In this document: piece after piece, positions 23,947 through 32,077 of the stretch
Position numbering within the stretch: position 1 is the first letter of the stretch
How the letters are laid out: the number at the start of each line of letters is the position of its first letter
DNA from: VAXT01 sp038040395
GTDB taxonomy: Bacteria; Actinomycetota; Thermoleophilia; Gaiellales; Gaiellaceae
DNA: 64,000 bases
Assembly (NCBI GenBank): GCA_038040395.1
Contig: JBBPIJ010000012.1
Location: 1 to 64,000 of the forward strand
Reading direction: 5' to 3'
The notes under the pieces: model-generated
Seen by the model: only the letters and a program-made list of their open reading frames with translations
The model's database searches: none
Told to the model about the DNA's origin: nothing
Position numbers and translations under genes: made by a program

Positions 23947-26010
23947 GTGGCGATCACGATCCTCGAAGGCTCGAACTTCTGCATCAGCGACCAGAACGGT
24001 GACTTCACGTTCACGACGAGCGGTCTCTACGCGTTCGACACGCGCTTCCTCTCCCGCCTCGAGCTGACGATCAACGGCGAGCGCCCCCTTCTTCTCTCAG
24101 CCAGCCGCGTGGAGTACTACTCGGCCGCTTTCTACCTACGAAACCCGCTCTCCGGCGAGCTCGTCCAGGATGCGATCTCAATCGCCCGGCACCGGTTCGT
24201 TGGCGAGGGCATGCAGGACCGGGTCCTCATCCAGAACCAGAGCATGGAGAAGGTCGGCTTCGAGGTCGCAGTCGAGTTCGGCAACGACTTCGCGGACATC
24301 TTCGCGGTCAAGAACTTCGACTTCGCGCTCGGCGACCCGCTCAAGGCGCTTCCGCTTCCGGATCTGGCAGAGGCGCGCTACGAGGAGGCCGAGAACCAGT
24401 TCGTCATGGAGGACGAGACCTTTCCTGCGCGGACGCAGGTGATCTTCTCGGAACGCGGCCATGTCGAGCCGCATCAGATGCGGTACTGGATCGAGCTCGA
24501 GCCGCGCGCGAGCTGGGAGCTCGAAATCGACGTCGTCCCCTCGCTGGAGCGCGAGGAGGTCCGAGCCCAGGTCGCCCACCGGCGCTTCGGAGAGGAGCGC
24601 GAGCGTGTCGTGGCTTCACTCACGGCGTGGAACCTACGGGTCCCCAAGCTGCGTTCGACGTGGGACGACATGGACCACGCGTACCCCCGCTCGGTCGCGG
24701 ACCTCGCCTCGCTGCGCCTCCGCGGCGGGAACGGGCTCGGCAACCTGCCGGCGGCGGGAATGCCGTGGTTCATGACGGTCTTCGGACGCGACACGTTGAT
24801 CACGTGCCTCCAGACGCTCATGTTCGGGACGGAGCTCGCCCAGAGCGCCCTCGAGGTCCTCGCCGAGCTCCAGGCGACCGAGGACGACCCTTCGATCGAC
24901 GCCGAGCCCGGGAAGATCGTCCACGAGATTCGCCGCGGCAAGGCCGCGAAGAACTGGTTCGCCTCGTACTACGGCACGATCGACGCCACACCCCTGTACC
25001 TCATCCTTCTCTCCGAGGTCTGGCGCTGGACGGACGACGCCGCGCTCGCCCGCCGGTTCAAGGAGCCGGCCATGCGCGCGCTCGGCTGGATCGATGAGTG
25101 GGGAGACCGGGACGGCGACGGCTTCATCGAGTATGGGAAGCGGAGCGAGACGGGGCTCGAGAACCAGTCCTGGAAAGACTCGTGGGACTCGCAGCGCTTC
25201 TCGGACGGCTCGCTGGCGAAGGCTCCGATCGCGCCCGTCGAGGCACAGGGCTACGTCTACGACGCCAAGCGGCGCATGGCTGAGCTTGCCCGAGAGGTCT
25301 GGCGCGAGCGAGAGCTGGCCGAGCGGCTGGACCGGGAGGCCGACGAGCTTCGAGAGCGCTTCGACCAAGCTTTCTGGACCGATGCGCGAGGCGGCTACTA
25401 CGTCCTGGCGCTGGACGGCGAGAAGCGGCAGGTCGACTCGCTCTGCTCGAACGTCGGGCACCTGCTCTGGAGCGGGATCGTCAAGCCCGACCGGGTCGAC
25501 CAGGTCGTGGACCGGCTCATGGGGCCGGATCTGTGGTCCGGTTGGGGCGTCCGCACGATGTCGTCGGCCGATGCGGGCTTCAACCCGCTCTCGTACCACA
25601 ACGGCACCGTCTGGCCCCACGACAATTCCCTCATCGCCTGGGGCCTCGCACGCTACGCGCGCTGGCAGGAGGCGCAGCGCATCATCCGCAGGATGCTGAA
25701 CGCCGCCGGCCACTTCGAGTACCAACTGCCCGAGGTCTTCGCCGGGCTCCCGCGGTCCGAGACCCCGTTTCCAATCGCGTATCCCACGGCCGCAAGGCCA
25801 CAGGCCTGGGCAGCGGGCGCTCCAGTCCTTCTCCTGCAGATCCTGCTGGGGCTCCAGCCCGACCGTAGGCAGTTCCACCTACGGTCGATCATGCCGCTCG
25901 AGCTCCCGACCTGGGTCGGCTCCGTTCGGCTGACGGGGATTCGCGCTTTCGACAAGGTATGGGACGTGCGGGTCGAGAATGCGAAGGTCCAGGTTGCAGA
26001 AGGTGAGTGA
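23947..26010 (+). CDS. Glycogen-debranching / amylo-alpha-1,6-glucosidase-like protein
   Basis: A 687-residue protein. The N-terminal beta-rich GDE_N-type domain (LEGSNFCISDQNGDF, then FDTRFLSRLEL) is followed by an (alpha/alpha)6-barrel with MPWFMTVFGRDTLITCLQTL, WIDEWGDRDGDGFIEY, ENQSWKDSWDS and YHNGTVWPHDNSLIAWG. These segments are shared by bacterial debranching-like hydrolases; DSWDS and GTVWPHDNS carry the likely acid/base residues. It may trim storage glucan or hydrolyse other alpha-glucosides. GTG 23947 follows the SDR gene directly, and the next gene overlaps its end by 8 nt, so the three form an operon. Confidence 0.85.
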   Translation: MAITILEGSNFCISDQNGDFTFTTSGLYAFDTRFLSRLELTINGERPLLLSASRVEYYSAAFYLRNPLSGELVQDAISIARHRFVGEGMQDRVLIQNQSMEKVGFEVAVEFGNDFADIFAVKNFDFALGDPLKALPLPDLAEARYEEAENQFVMEDETFPARTQVIFSERGHVEPHQMRYWIELEPRASWELEIDVVPSLEREEVRAQVAHRRFGEERERVVASLTAWNLRVPKLRSTWDDMDHAYPRSVADLASLRLRGGNGLGNLPAAGMPWFMTVFGRDTLITCLQTLMFGTELAQSALEVLAELQATEDDPSIDAEPGKIVHEIRRGKAAKNWFASYYGTIDATPLYLILLSEVWRWTDDAALARRFKEPAMRALGWIDEWGDRDGDGFIEYGKRSETGLENQSWKDSWDSQRFSDGSLAKAPIAPVEAQGYVYDAKRRMAELAREVWRERELAERLDREADELRERFDQAFWTDARGGYYVLALDGEKRQVDSLCSNVGHLLWSGIVKPDRVDQVVDRLMGPDLWSGWGVRTMSSADAGFNPLSYHNGTVWPHDNSLIAWGLARYARWQEAQRIIRRMLNAAGHFEYQLPEVFAGLPRSETPFPIAYPTAARPQAWAAGAPVLLLQILLGLQPDRRQFHLRSIMPLELPTWVGSVRLTGIRAFDKVWDVRVENAKVQVAEGE

Positions 26011-27046
26011 GAAGTTGCGCATCGCGGTCCTGTCCCCGGTCTGGTTTGCCGTGCCGCCGACCGGTTACGGCGGCATCGAGCTCGTTGTCTCCCTCCTCAG
26101 TGACGGGCTCGTCGACGCGGGCCACGACGTCACGCTCTTCGCCTCGGGCGACTCGCTGACGAAAGCGAATCTCTCCTACGTCTTCCAGGTGGCGCCGAGC
26201 GAGCTGATCGGCCGTACGCTGCCCGAGATCCGGCACGCGCTGGCCTGCTACGAGCGAGCCGACGAGTTCGACGTCATCAACGACCACTCGGGAATCCCGG
26301 CCGCGGCCCTTGGCGGCCTCGTCGACACGCCGGTCGTGCACACCGTGCACGGGCCGCTCGACACCCACGAGGCACAGCACGCCTACAGCTCGATCGCCGA
26401 GGTCTCACCGGGCGTGGGCCTGATCTCGATCTCGGAGAACCAGCGGCGCCCCATGCCCGACCTCCCGTGGGTGGCGACGATTCCGAACGCAATCGACCTC
26501 TCGCTCTACCCCTGCAAGCCGCACCCCGGCGACTATCTCCTCTTCCTCGGGCGCTTCAGCCCCGACAAGGGCGCGCACCGGGCAATTGCCGTCGCGATGG
26601 ATCTCGACATGCCCCTGAAGCTGGCCGGCAAGAATCGGGAGCCGAAGGAGCGGCAGTACTTCGCGGAGTTCGTCGAGCCCCATCTCGGTCACGGCGGGAT
26701 CGAGTACCTCGGCGAGGTCTCGCACGGTGAGAAGGTCGAGCTGCTCCAGGACGCGCGGGCGACGCTCTTTCCGATCGAGTGGGAAGAGCCGTTCGGGCTC
26801 GTCATGGTCGAGTCGATGGCCTGTGGGACGCCGGTGATCGCGACCCGCCACGGAGCGGTCGCCGAGGTGATCGAGCACGGGCGCAGCGGCATCATCGTCG
26901 ACAACTACCGCCAGATGGCCGAGGCCCTCGAGCAGGCGGACGCGCTGGATCCGTTCGAGTGCCGCCGGTATGTCGAAGAGCGCTTCGCCCCGGAGCGCAT
27001 GGTCGGCGACTACGTCGACGCCTACACGGCCGCTTTGTCCCAGTAG
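26003..27046 (+). CDS. GT4-family glycosyltransferase
   Basis: A 347-residue GT-B fold glycosyltransferase. The N-terminal domain begins LRIAVLSPVWFAVPPTGYGGIE (acceptor side). The C-terminal domain has LFLGRFSPDKGAHRAI and the donor-binding EEPFGLVMVESMACGTPVIATRHGA with its E-x7-E pattern. Start GTG 26003 gives the N-terminus VSEKLRI and overlaps the end of the debranching gene by 8 nt. The donor sugar and acceptor cannot be read. Together with the debranching enzyme it suggests alpha-glucan or surface-glycan metabolism. The 3' end overlaps the convergent metallo-beta-lactamase-fold gene by 25 bp. Confidence 0.88.
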   Translation: MSEKLRIAVLSPVWFAVPPTGYGGIELVVSLLSDGLVDAGHDVTLFASGDSLTKANLSYVFQVAPSELIGRTLPEIRHALACYERADEFDVINDHSGIPAAALGGLVDTPVVHTVHGPLDTHEAQHAYSSIAEVSPGVGLISISENQRRPMPDLPWVATIPNAIDLSLYPCKPHPGDYLLFLGRFSPDKGAHRAIAVAMDLDMPLKLAGKNREPKERQYFAEFVEPHLGHGGIEYLGEVSHGEKVELLQDARATLFPIEWEEPFGLVMVESMACGTPVIATRHGAVAEVIEHGRSGIIVDNYRQMAEALEQADALDPFECRRYVEERFAPERMVGDYVDAYTAALSQ

Positions 27047-27873
27047 CGCCTGAGTCCCCGGTAGGACTGCCAGAGCGGAGCGGCCCGCTCGTAGTACGGC
27101 GCCTGACCCACCTCGTCCTCGAGGTCGGCGCGGGCCGCTTCGACGAACTCGTCCTCGGTCATCCCCTGGCGTACTCGCTGGGCCCACAGGCGAAGCTGTC
27201 GCCGGAGCCTCCGCAGGTGATCCCGGGGTTGCTCGACGACACCGAAGTGGATCAGGGCGAGCCGCTCCGGCGCGCGGAGCTCGATCTCGTCGATCGTCCG
27301 CTCCCAGCCGTCGAGGTCGACATCCGGCGGCGGAGCTACCGGCAGGATGTGGCGGTCGGGAACGATGCGCACCCCCGCGGCGTCGCCCGCGTACAGCGTG
27401 CCTTCCCGATCCAGATAGCAGACATGGTGCGAGGCATGGCCGGGCGAGGGGAAGCAGGCAAGCCCGAGCACGTCGGCCCCGACCACGTGAACGTTCTCCG
27501 CCGGTACCGGCGCGAGTTCTCCCCAGAGCGAGTCGAACTCGTCCCCGTACAGGCGGCGAGCGCTGTGCTCGAGACGGCTCGGATCGACGAGGTGCGGCGC
27601 CCCGATCTCCGACACGTGCACCTGGAGCCCTGGGTGCTCGCGAACGAGCGAACCGGCGGCGCCCGCGTGGTCGAGATGGATGTGCGAGAGCAGCAGGTGG
27701 TCGACGTCCGTGAGGGCTAGCCCGCGCTCCGCGAGCCGCTCCTTGAGGGCGGGCAGGCACGTCGTGGGCCCGCAGTCGTTGAGCGCGAGCCCGCCACTGG
27801 TCTCGAGGAGGTAGACGCCGATGACCCGCTCGTCGCCCTGATGGTGGAGGTCAATAGGATCCGGCGCAGTCAC
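27022..27873 (-). CDS. Metallo-beta-lactamase-fold hydrolase
   Basis: A 283-residue MBL-fold protein with the metal motif HIHLDH (LLLSHIHLDHAGAAG), a later metal-binding His in SPGHASHH, Asp in LYAGDAAGV and His in LALIHFG. It looks like the glyoxalase II-related hydrolases of small thioesters or lactones; the substrate is unknown. The only reasonable start is GTG 27873 (N-terminus TAPDPIDLHHQGDERVIG). That codon lies in the loop of a perfect 12-bp hairpin, and no ribosome site is visible. Confidence 0.85.
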   Translation of the reverse strand: MTAPDPIDLHHQGDERVIGVYLLETSGGLALNDCGPTTCLPALKERLAERGLALTDVDHLLLSHIHLDHAGAAGSLVREHPGLQVHVSEIGAPHLVDPSRLEHSARRLYGDEFDSLWGELAPVPAENVHVVGADVLGLACFPSPGHASHHVCYLDREGTLYAGDAAGVRIVPDRHILPVAPPPDVDLDGWERTIDEIELRAPERLALIHFGVVEQPRDHLRRLRRQLRLWAQRVRQGMTEDEFVEAARADLEDEVGQAPYYERAAPLWQSYRGLRRYWDKAAV

Positions 27874-27885
27874 GCGCCGGATCCT
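27856..27885. promoter_or_regulatory. Hairpin with the start codon in its loop
   Basis: The 12-bp arms AGGATCCGGCGC and GCGCCGGATCCT flank a 6-nt loop. On the minus strand the loop reads GTGACT, whose GTG is the start codon of the MBL-fold gene. In RNA the hairpin could hold the start codon exposed or block the ribosome, depending on the bound state. At DNA level it could be an operator. Confidence 0.6.
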
Positions 27886-27889
27886 AGAG

Positions 27890-27940
27890 GTCCCGGGCCA
27901 CGGCCCGGGACTCGCCGAAAGTGCTTCGCACTGTCCGCGA
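27890..27940 (+). repeat. REP-like double hairpin, copy 1
   Basis: Hairpin one is GTCCCGGGCC / GGCCCGGGAC with a 2-nt loop. Hairpin two (GAAAGTGC, TTC, GCACTGTC) has mismatches. The same pair occurs inverted at 45865-45915. It lies beyond the 3' end of the secreted-protein gene at 28046 and upstream of the MBL gene. The rest of 27941-28045 shows nothing more. Confidence 0.6.
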
Positions 27941-28045
27941 CTTAAAGCACGCCAGCCGCGGAAGGGCTCCTCGGTTTCCCCCGCCCATCCCGAGGTCGAG
28001 CTATGGGCTGCTCCTGGAAGCAGCCCATAGTCGGTGGGCCGGCGG

Positions 28046-28633
28046 TCAGGCTGCGGCGTCTCGCGAGAAGCGGCGCCTCATGGCGATCGTCGCTGCTCCC
28101 AGGAGCAGCAACACCACGATGAGCGCGCCGAGCTTTCCGGTCGAGAAGAACCCGGCAGAGCTGGAGTCCCGCGCCGCGGCGGCAGCAGTCTTCGGCAGGC
28201 CGGCGGCGACGAGGGTGTCCTTGAGCAGCGGCGACTCGAACCAGCCGCCGTGGGTCGTGGAGTCGAAGATCTCCTGCCCTTCTGGCATATAGGTCACAGC
28301 CGAAGGGCTCGCGTAGGGATAGAGGTCCTGGCTGATGTCGAACGAGTCGTTCTCGGGGCCCGGGACCGTGTACGCGATCTTGTACTTCGGGCCGAGATCT
28401 CCCTTTGGCCTTCCGGGCAGCAGCGGGTCAGGCTCCTGGCCGAAGGCTGCGGGGAAGAAACCCGCCTGCTCTGCAAAGCTCATGAGCGGCGAGCCTTCCT
28501 CCTCGGGGCCGGTGATGGTGATCGCCTTGCCGAGGCCTGGCCCCGTGATCGACGCTTCGGACGGCCCCTTGGCGATCGCCGCGGCAGGCAGCGTAAGCGC
28601 GACGAGCGAGGCGAGCACGAGCAAGCGCTTCAT
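28046..28633 (-). CDS. Secreted, membrane-anchored protein of unknown function
   Basis: A 195-residue protein with a signal peptide (MKRLLVLASLVALTLPAAAIAKG) and a C-terminal membrane anchor (LGALIVVLLLLGAATIAM) followed by RRRFSR. The exported middle part contains TGPEEEGSPLMSFAEQAGFF and YPYASPSAVTYM and matches no family I know. I start at ATG 28633, which gives a normal signal peptide and has AAAGGAG upstream. The gene follows the cystathionine gamma-synthase gene on the same strand, 70 bp away, and may be the last gene of that transcript. Confidence 0.65.
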   Translation of the reverse strand: MKRLLVLASLVALTLPAAAIAKGPSEASITGPGLGKAITITGPEEEGSPLMSFAEQAGFFPAAFGQEPDPLLPGRPKGDLGPKYKIAYTVPGPENDSFDISQDLYPYASPSAVTYMPEGQEIFDSTTHGGWFESPLLKDTLVAAGLPKTAAAAARDSSSAGFFSTGKLGALIVVLLLLGAATIAMRRRFSRDAAA

Positions 28634-28703
28634 GATGAGCTCCTTTCGAGTTGCATCTGGCACCTCTACACCGCAGGTCGAGAACAGGTTCCCGACTGCG
28701 GGC

Positions 28704-29855
28704 TCAGGCGCCGGCTGCGGCGGTGGAGCGAACGAGCGCGCTTTCGAGGTCGGCGACCAGGTCGTCGACCGACTCGATGCCGACCGAGAGGCGCACGAGG
28801 TTGCGCGGGCACGCGAAGGGAGCGTCGGCCGTCGACGCGTGGGTCATGCGCGCCGGATGTTCGATCAGGCTCTCGACTCCGCCGAGGGACTCTGCGAGCG
28901 TCCAGATCTTCGTCCGCGCGACGAGCTCGACTGCCTCTTCCTCGGAGGCGACGAGGAACGAGATCATCCCTCCGAAATCGCTCATCTGGCGCTCGGCGAT
29001 CTCGTGTCCGGGGTGGCTCGGCAGGCCCGGGTAGAGCACCTGCTCGACCGACTGGTGCGACTGGAGGTATTCGGCAACTCGGCGCGCGTTCTCGCAGTGG
29101 CGCTCCATCCGCACCGCGAGCGTCTTCAGCCCGCGCAGGACGAGCCACGAGTCGAAGGGTCCCGGCACGCCTCCGAGCGACTTCTGGAGGAAGTACAGGC
29201 GCTCCGCGATCGTCGGGTCGTTCGTCGCGACGAAGCCGCCGATGAGATCCGAGTGCCCGCCGATGTATTTCGTCGTCGAGTGCAGAACGATGTCCGCGCC
29301 AAGCTCCAGAGGGCGCTGGAGGTACGGACTCGCAAAGGTGTTGTCGACGACGACGATCGCTCCCACGGCGTGCGCGGCTTCGGCAGCGGCCTTGATGTCG
29401 ATCACGTTCAGCAGCGGGTTCGTCGGCGACTCGAGCCAGACGATCCGCGTCCGCTCGTCCAGGTGCGCGGCGAGGTTCGTGTTGATCTCGTCGGCCGAGA
29501 TGAAGTCGATGTCGTAGCCCTTCGGCTGGTAGACCTGCGAGAAGAGCCGGTAGACGCCGCCGTAGACGTCGTTCACCGAGACGACGCGCTCGTTCGGATG
29601 GACGAGGTGCATCACCGTCGTCGTCGCGGCCATGCCCGAAGCGAAGGCGACTCCGTGCTCGGCGCTCTCGAGCGAGGCGAGGCAAATCTGCAGCGCCGTC
29701 CGCGTCGGGTTCGCCACGCGCGAGTAGTCGTAGCCCTTGTGCTCGCCGACCGCGTCCTGCGCGTAGGTGGACGTCTGGTAGATCGGGACGACGACCGCCC
29801 CGGTCGCCGGATCCGGCTCCTGCCCGTCGTGGATCGCGCGTGTCTCGAAATCCAT
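28704..29855 (-). CDS. Cystathionine gamma-synthase/lyase (Cys/Met PLP enzyme)
   Basis: A 383-residue PLP enzyme of the Cys/Met metabolism family. It has TRAIHDGQEPDPATGAVVVP at the N-terminus, the PLP region YSRVANPTRTALQICLASLE, and the Schiff-base lysine in HSTTKYIGGHSD. The sequence does not by itself separate cystathionine gamma-synthase (metB) from gamma-lyase (mccB/cth). Cystathionine beta-synthase in the same operon favours a gamma-lyase that turns cystathionine into cysteine (reverse transsulfuration). It starts 9 bp after the AlkZ-like gene, in a four-gene minus-strand operon with 32078-33469. Confidence 0.88.
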   Translation of the reverse strand: MDFETRAIHDGQEPDPATGAVVVPIYQTSTYAQDAVGEHKGYDYSRVANPTRTALQICLASLESAEHGVAFASGMAATTTVMHLVHPNERVVSVNDVYGGVYRLFSQVYQPKGYDIDFISADEINTNLAAHLDERTRIVWLESPTNPLLNVIDIKAAAEAAHAVGAIVVVDNTFASPYLQRPLELGADIVLHSTTKYIGGHSDLIGGFVATNDPTIAERLYFLQKSLGGVPGPFDSWLVLRGLKTLAVRMERHCENARRVAEYLQSHQSVEQVLYPGLPSHPGHEIAERQMSDFGGMISFLVASEEEAVELVARTKIWTLAESLGGVESLIEHPARMTHASTADAPFACPRNLVRLSVGIESVDDLVADLESALVRSTAAAGA

Positions 29856-29864
29856 GCCTAGATC

Positions 29865-31019
29865 TTAGTTGCGCAGGCTGTCGCGCCAGGCGGGCGGCAC
29901 TTTTCGGGAGTACGCGATCTCGTCCGCGCCGAGCCACTCGCCCAGTCGCTCGATCGCCCGCGCGATCGCAGGCCCCGCGCCCTCCGGTGCCGCTTCCTCC
30001 GCGTAGACCGCGTTCACCCGGAACACGTTCGCCGTACGGTCCATCGTCGGGTCGACCCGCCCGATCAAGCGATCGCCGTGGAGGATCGGGAGCACGAAGA
30101 ACCCGAACTCGCGCTTGTCCTTCGGGACATAGATCTCGAGCCGGAAGCGGAAGCCGAAGAGCGCGTGCGTCCGCTCGCGGTTTCGGATCAGCGGATCGAA
30201 CGGGGAGAGAAGCGTCGTCTTCCGCGAGCGCCACGGCTCGGCAGCCGGGTGAACCAGCCGCGTCCGCAGACCTTCGACCTCCGCCACGCGACCGATCTGC
30301 TGGGCAGCCTTCTCGATCCCCGGGTAGGGGCCGCCGACGAAGGGCTCGTCCCGAACCTCTCGAGGCGTTGCGACGCCGAGGCCGCGCAGCGAGCGATCGG
30401 CCGCCCGGCGCACTACCTCCGGCAGCGGTGGGGACTTCGACTTTCGCAGGCGCTCGGGGACCACCCGCTCCGCCACGTCCCATAACCGCTGGTTTCCTTG
30501 ACGCTTCGAAACGAGCACCTTGCCCTGCAGAGAGAGAAACTCGAGCAGCCGGGTGAGGTTGCGATCGTTCGTCCAGCCGGTCGACTCCCAGGGGCGCATT
30601 GCGCCGACCGCGAGATCGCGCGAGGCAAGATGGCCGTTTCGACGGAGCTGGGCGATGATCTGGCGCTGCGCGGTGGCGTTGTCCTTCAACCAGGTCCTGA
30701 TACTCCGGTTCCAGTCCGGAGGGCCGTACGCTGGGAAGCGGCGCATTGCCGACCGGTGGAGGGGAAAGTCCCCGGTCGGCACGATCGCGGCGGAGTACTC
30801 GTAGAGCTCGCGCTCGTCGAGCAGGCGCCGCAGCTCCTCGACGGAGTAGCTCCCGAGCCGGCTCCAGAGGACGAGCAGGTGATTGCGCTCGACCGCGCGC
30901 GTCGGGTCGAGCTGGAGGTAGCCGATGCGCCGAACGACCTCCAGAATCGACGTCCCGCGCGTCGGGAGCAGCTGCCCTGCGACGGCCATGCGGCGCGCGT
31001 CTGCGAGGGAGAGCTTCAT
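29865..31019 (-). CDS. AlkZ-like (YcaQ-family) DNA glycosylase, paralogue 1
   Basis: A 384-residue winged-helix protein of the HTH_42/AlkZ-like superfamily. The catalytic signature at residues 36-38 is Gln-Leu-Asp (GYLQLDPTRAV), the Q-hydrophobic-D form of the YcaQ subfamily rather than the QxQ of AlkZ. It also has LLVLWSRLGSYS, LLSPFDPLIRNRERTHALFGF and a C-terminal IGRVDPTMDRTANVF beta-rich region. YcaQ-type enzymes unhook interstrand crosslinks from DNA. It lies head to tail with a second paralogue, between the two transsulfuration genes. The paralogues share most motifs but are clearly different proteins. Confidence 0.85.
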   Translation of the reverse strand: MKLSLADARRMAVAGQLLPTRGTSILEVVRRIGYLQLDPTRAVERNHLLVLWSRLGSYSVEELRRLLDERELYEYSAAIVPTGDFPLHRSAMRRFPAYGPPDWNRSIRTWLKDNATAQRQIIAQLRRNGHLASRDLAVGAMRPWESTGWTNDRNLTRLLEFLSLQGKVLVSKRQGNQRLWDVAERVVPERLRKSKSPPLPEVVRRAADRSLRGLGVATPREVRDEPFVGGPYPGIEKAAQQIGRVAEVEGLRTRLVHPAAEPWRSRKTTLLSPFDPLIRNRERTHALFGFRFRLEIYVPKDKREFGFFVLPILHGDRLIGRVDPTMDRTANVFRVNAVYAEEAAPEGAGPAIARAIERLGEWLGADEIAYSRKVPPAWRDSLRN

Positions 31020-31024
31020 CGATC

Positions 31025-32077
31025 TCAGTTACACAGGCTTTCGCGCCACACAGGCGGCACCCGGCGACCGTAGGAGACCTGTTTGGCACCGAGCCATTTC
31101 GCCAGGCTGCTCACAGCGCGGGCGATCCCCGGGCCTGCCTCCGCCGGAGCGCCGGGCTCGGCGAAGACGCCCTTGACGTGCAGTGCCTCGGCCTTGCGGT
31201 CGTAGACCGGCTCGATTCGCCCGATGATCCGGTCGCCCCGCAGGATCGGAAGGACGTAGTACCCGTATTCGCGCTTCGCCTTCGGCACGTACATCTCGAG
31301 CCGGTAGAAGAAGTCCCAGAGCGCCTCGGCTCGGTCGCGGTCATGCACGAGCCTGTCGAACGGCGAGAGGAACGTGACCCGGGTCCCGACCCGGCCGTCC
31401 ACGGCGTCGGGGTGAGCGACGAGGCGTCCCTTCTCGAGCCGAACGCCGAGCGCGCGGAAACGCTTCTCGTCGAGGAGTCGCTTCGCTTCGGCCATCGGCA
31501 CCGTGTCCGTTTCCGGGTACCAGCGCTCCGCGAGGTCCCAGAGCCGCTGGCCGCTCCGTCGGCCGGCTACGGCGATCCGGCCTCGACGGCTGAGAAGCTC
31601 CAGCATCCACGTCAGCTGGGCCCGGGTGCCCCACCAGACGGTGCGCTCGTCGGCGCGGGCGGCGTGGTGCTCGAGCTCCCGCGAGAGCAGCGGGCCGCGC
31701 TCCCTGAGCTCGCGGAGCACGTACCTGCGGAGACCCGCCTGCTCCTTCAAGAACTCCTTCGCCCAGCGCTGCCACTTCAGGTGACCCCAGCGTTCGCGCA
31801 TCCGCGCACGGATGAGCGGCAGGTCCTCGATCGGCCAGATGAACGCGTTCCACTCGAAGAGCTTCTTCTCCTCCCACAGTAGCCGGTCGAGCTCGGCCCG
31901 GTCGTACTGACCGAGCCTGCTCCAGAGGACGAGGTACTGCGGCGGCGCCACGGTCGAGATCGGATCCATCTGGAGGAACCCGAGCCGTCGGACAGTGGAG
32001 AGGATGTCGGTCGCCGAGCCGTCGAGGAGCTGAGCGCGCACGGCGATGCGCCGCGCTTCGACTGGCGTGACCTCCAT
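31025..32077 (-). CDS. AlkZ-like (YcaQ-family) DNA glycosylase, paralogue 2
   Basis: A 350-residue paralogue of the downstream gene. The catalytic triplet is Gln36-Met37-Asp38 (GFLQMDPISTV). Other matches are QYLVLWSRLGQYDR, FLSPFDRLVHDRDRAEALWDF and IGRIEPVYDRKAEALHV. ATG 32077 directly follows the stop of cystathionine beta-synthase (TAGATG), and its stop lies 5 bp from paralogue 1, so it is deep within the operon. Two tandem copies may recognise different lesions, or one may be regulatory. Confidence 0.85.
   Translation of the reverse strand: MEVTPVEARRIAVRAQLLDGSATDILSTVRRLGFLQMDPISTVAPPQYLVLWSRLGQYDRAELDRLLWEEKKLFEWNAFIWPIEDLPLIRARMRERWGHLKWQRWAKEFLKEQAGLRRYVLRELRERGPLLSRELEHHAARADERTVWWGTRAQLTWMLELLSRRGRIAVAGRRSGQRLWDLAERWYPETDTVPMAEAKRLLDEKRFRALGVRLEKGRLVAHPDAVDGRVGTRVTFLSPFDRLVHDRDRAEALWDFFYRLEMYVPKAKREYGYYVLPILRGDRIIGRIEPVYDRKAEALHVKGVFAEPGAPAEAGPGIARAVSSLAKWLGAKQVSYGRRVPPVWRESLCN

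Noticed and set aside
28704..29855. Firm assignment as metB
   Set aside because: Motifs do not separate gamma-synthase from gamma-lyase, so no gene symbol was given.
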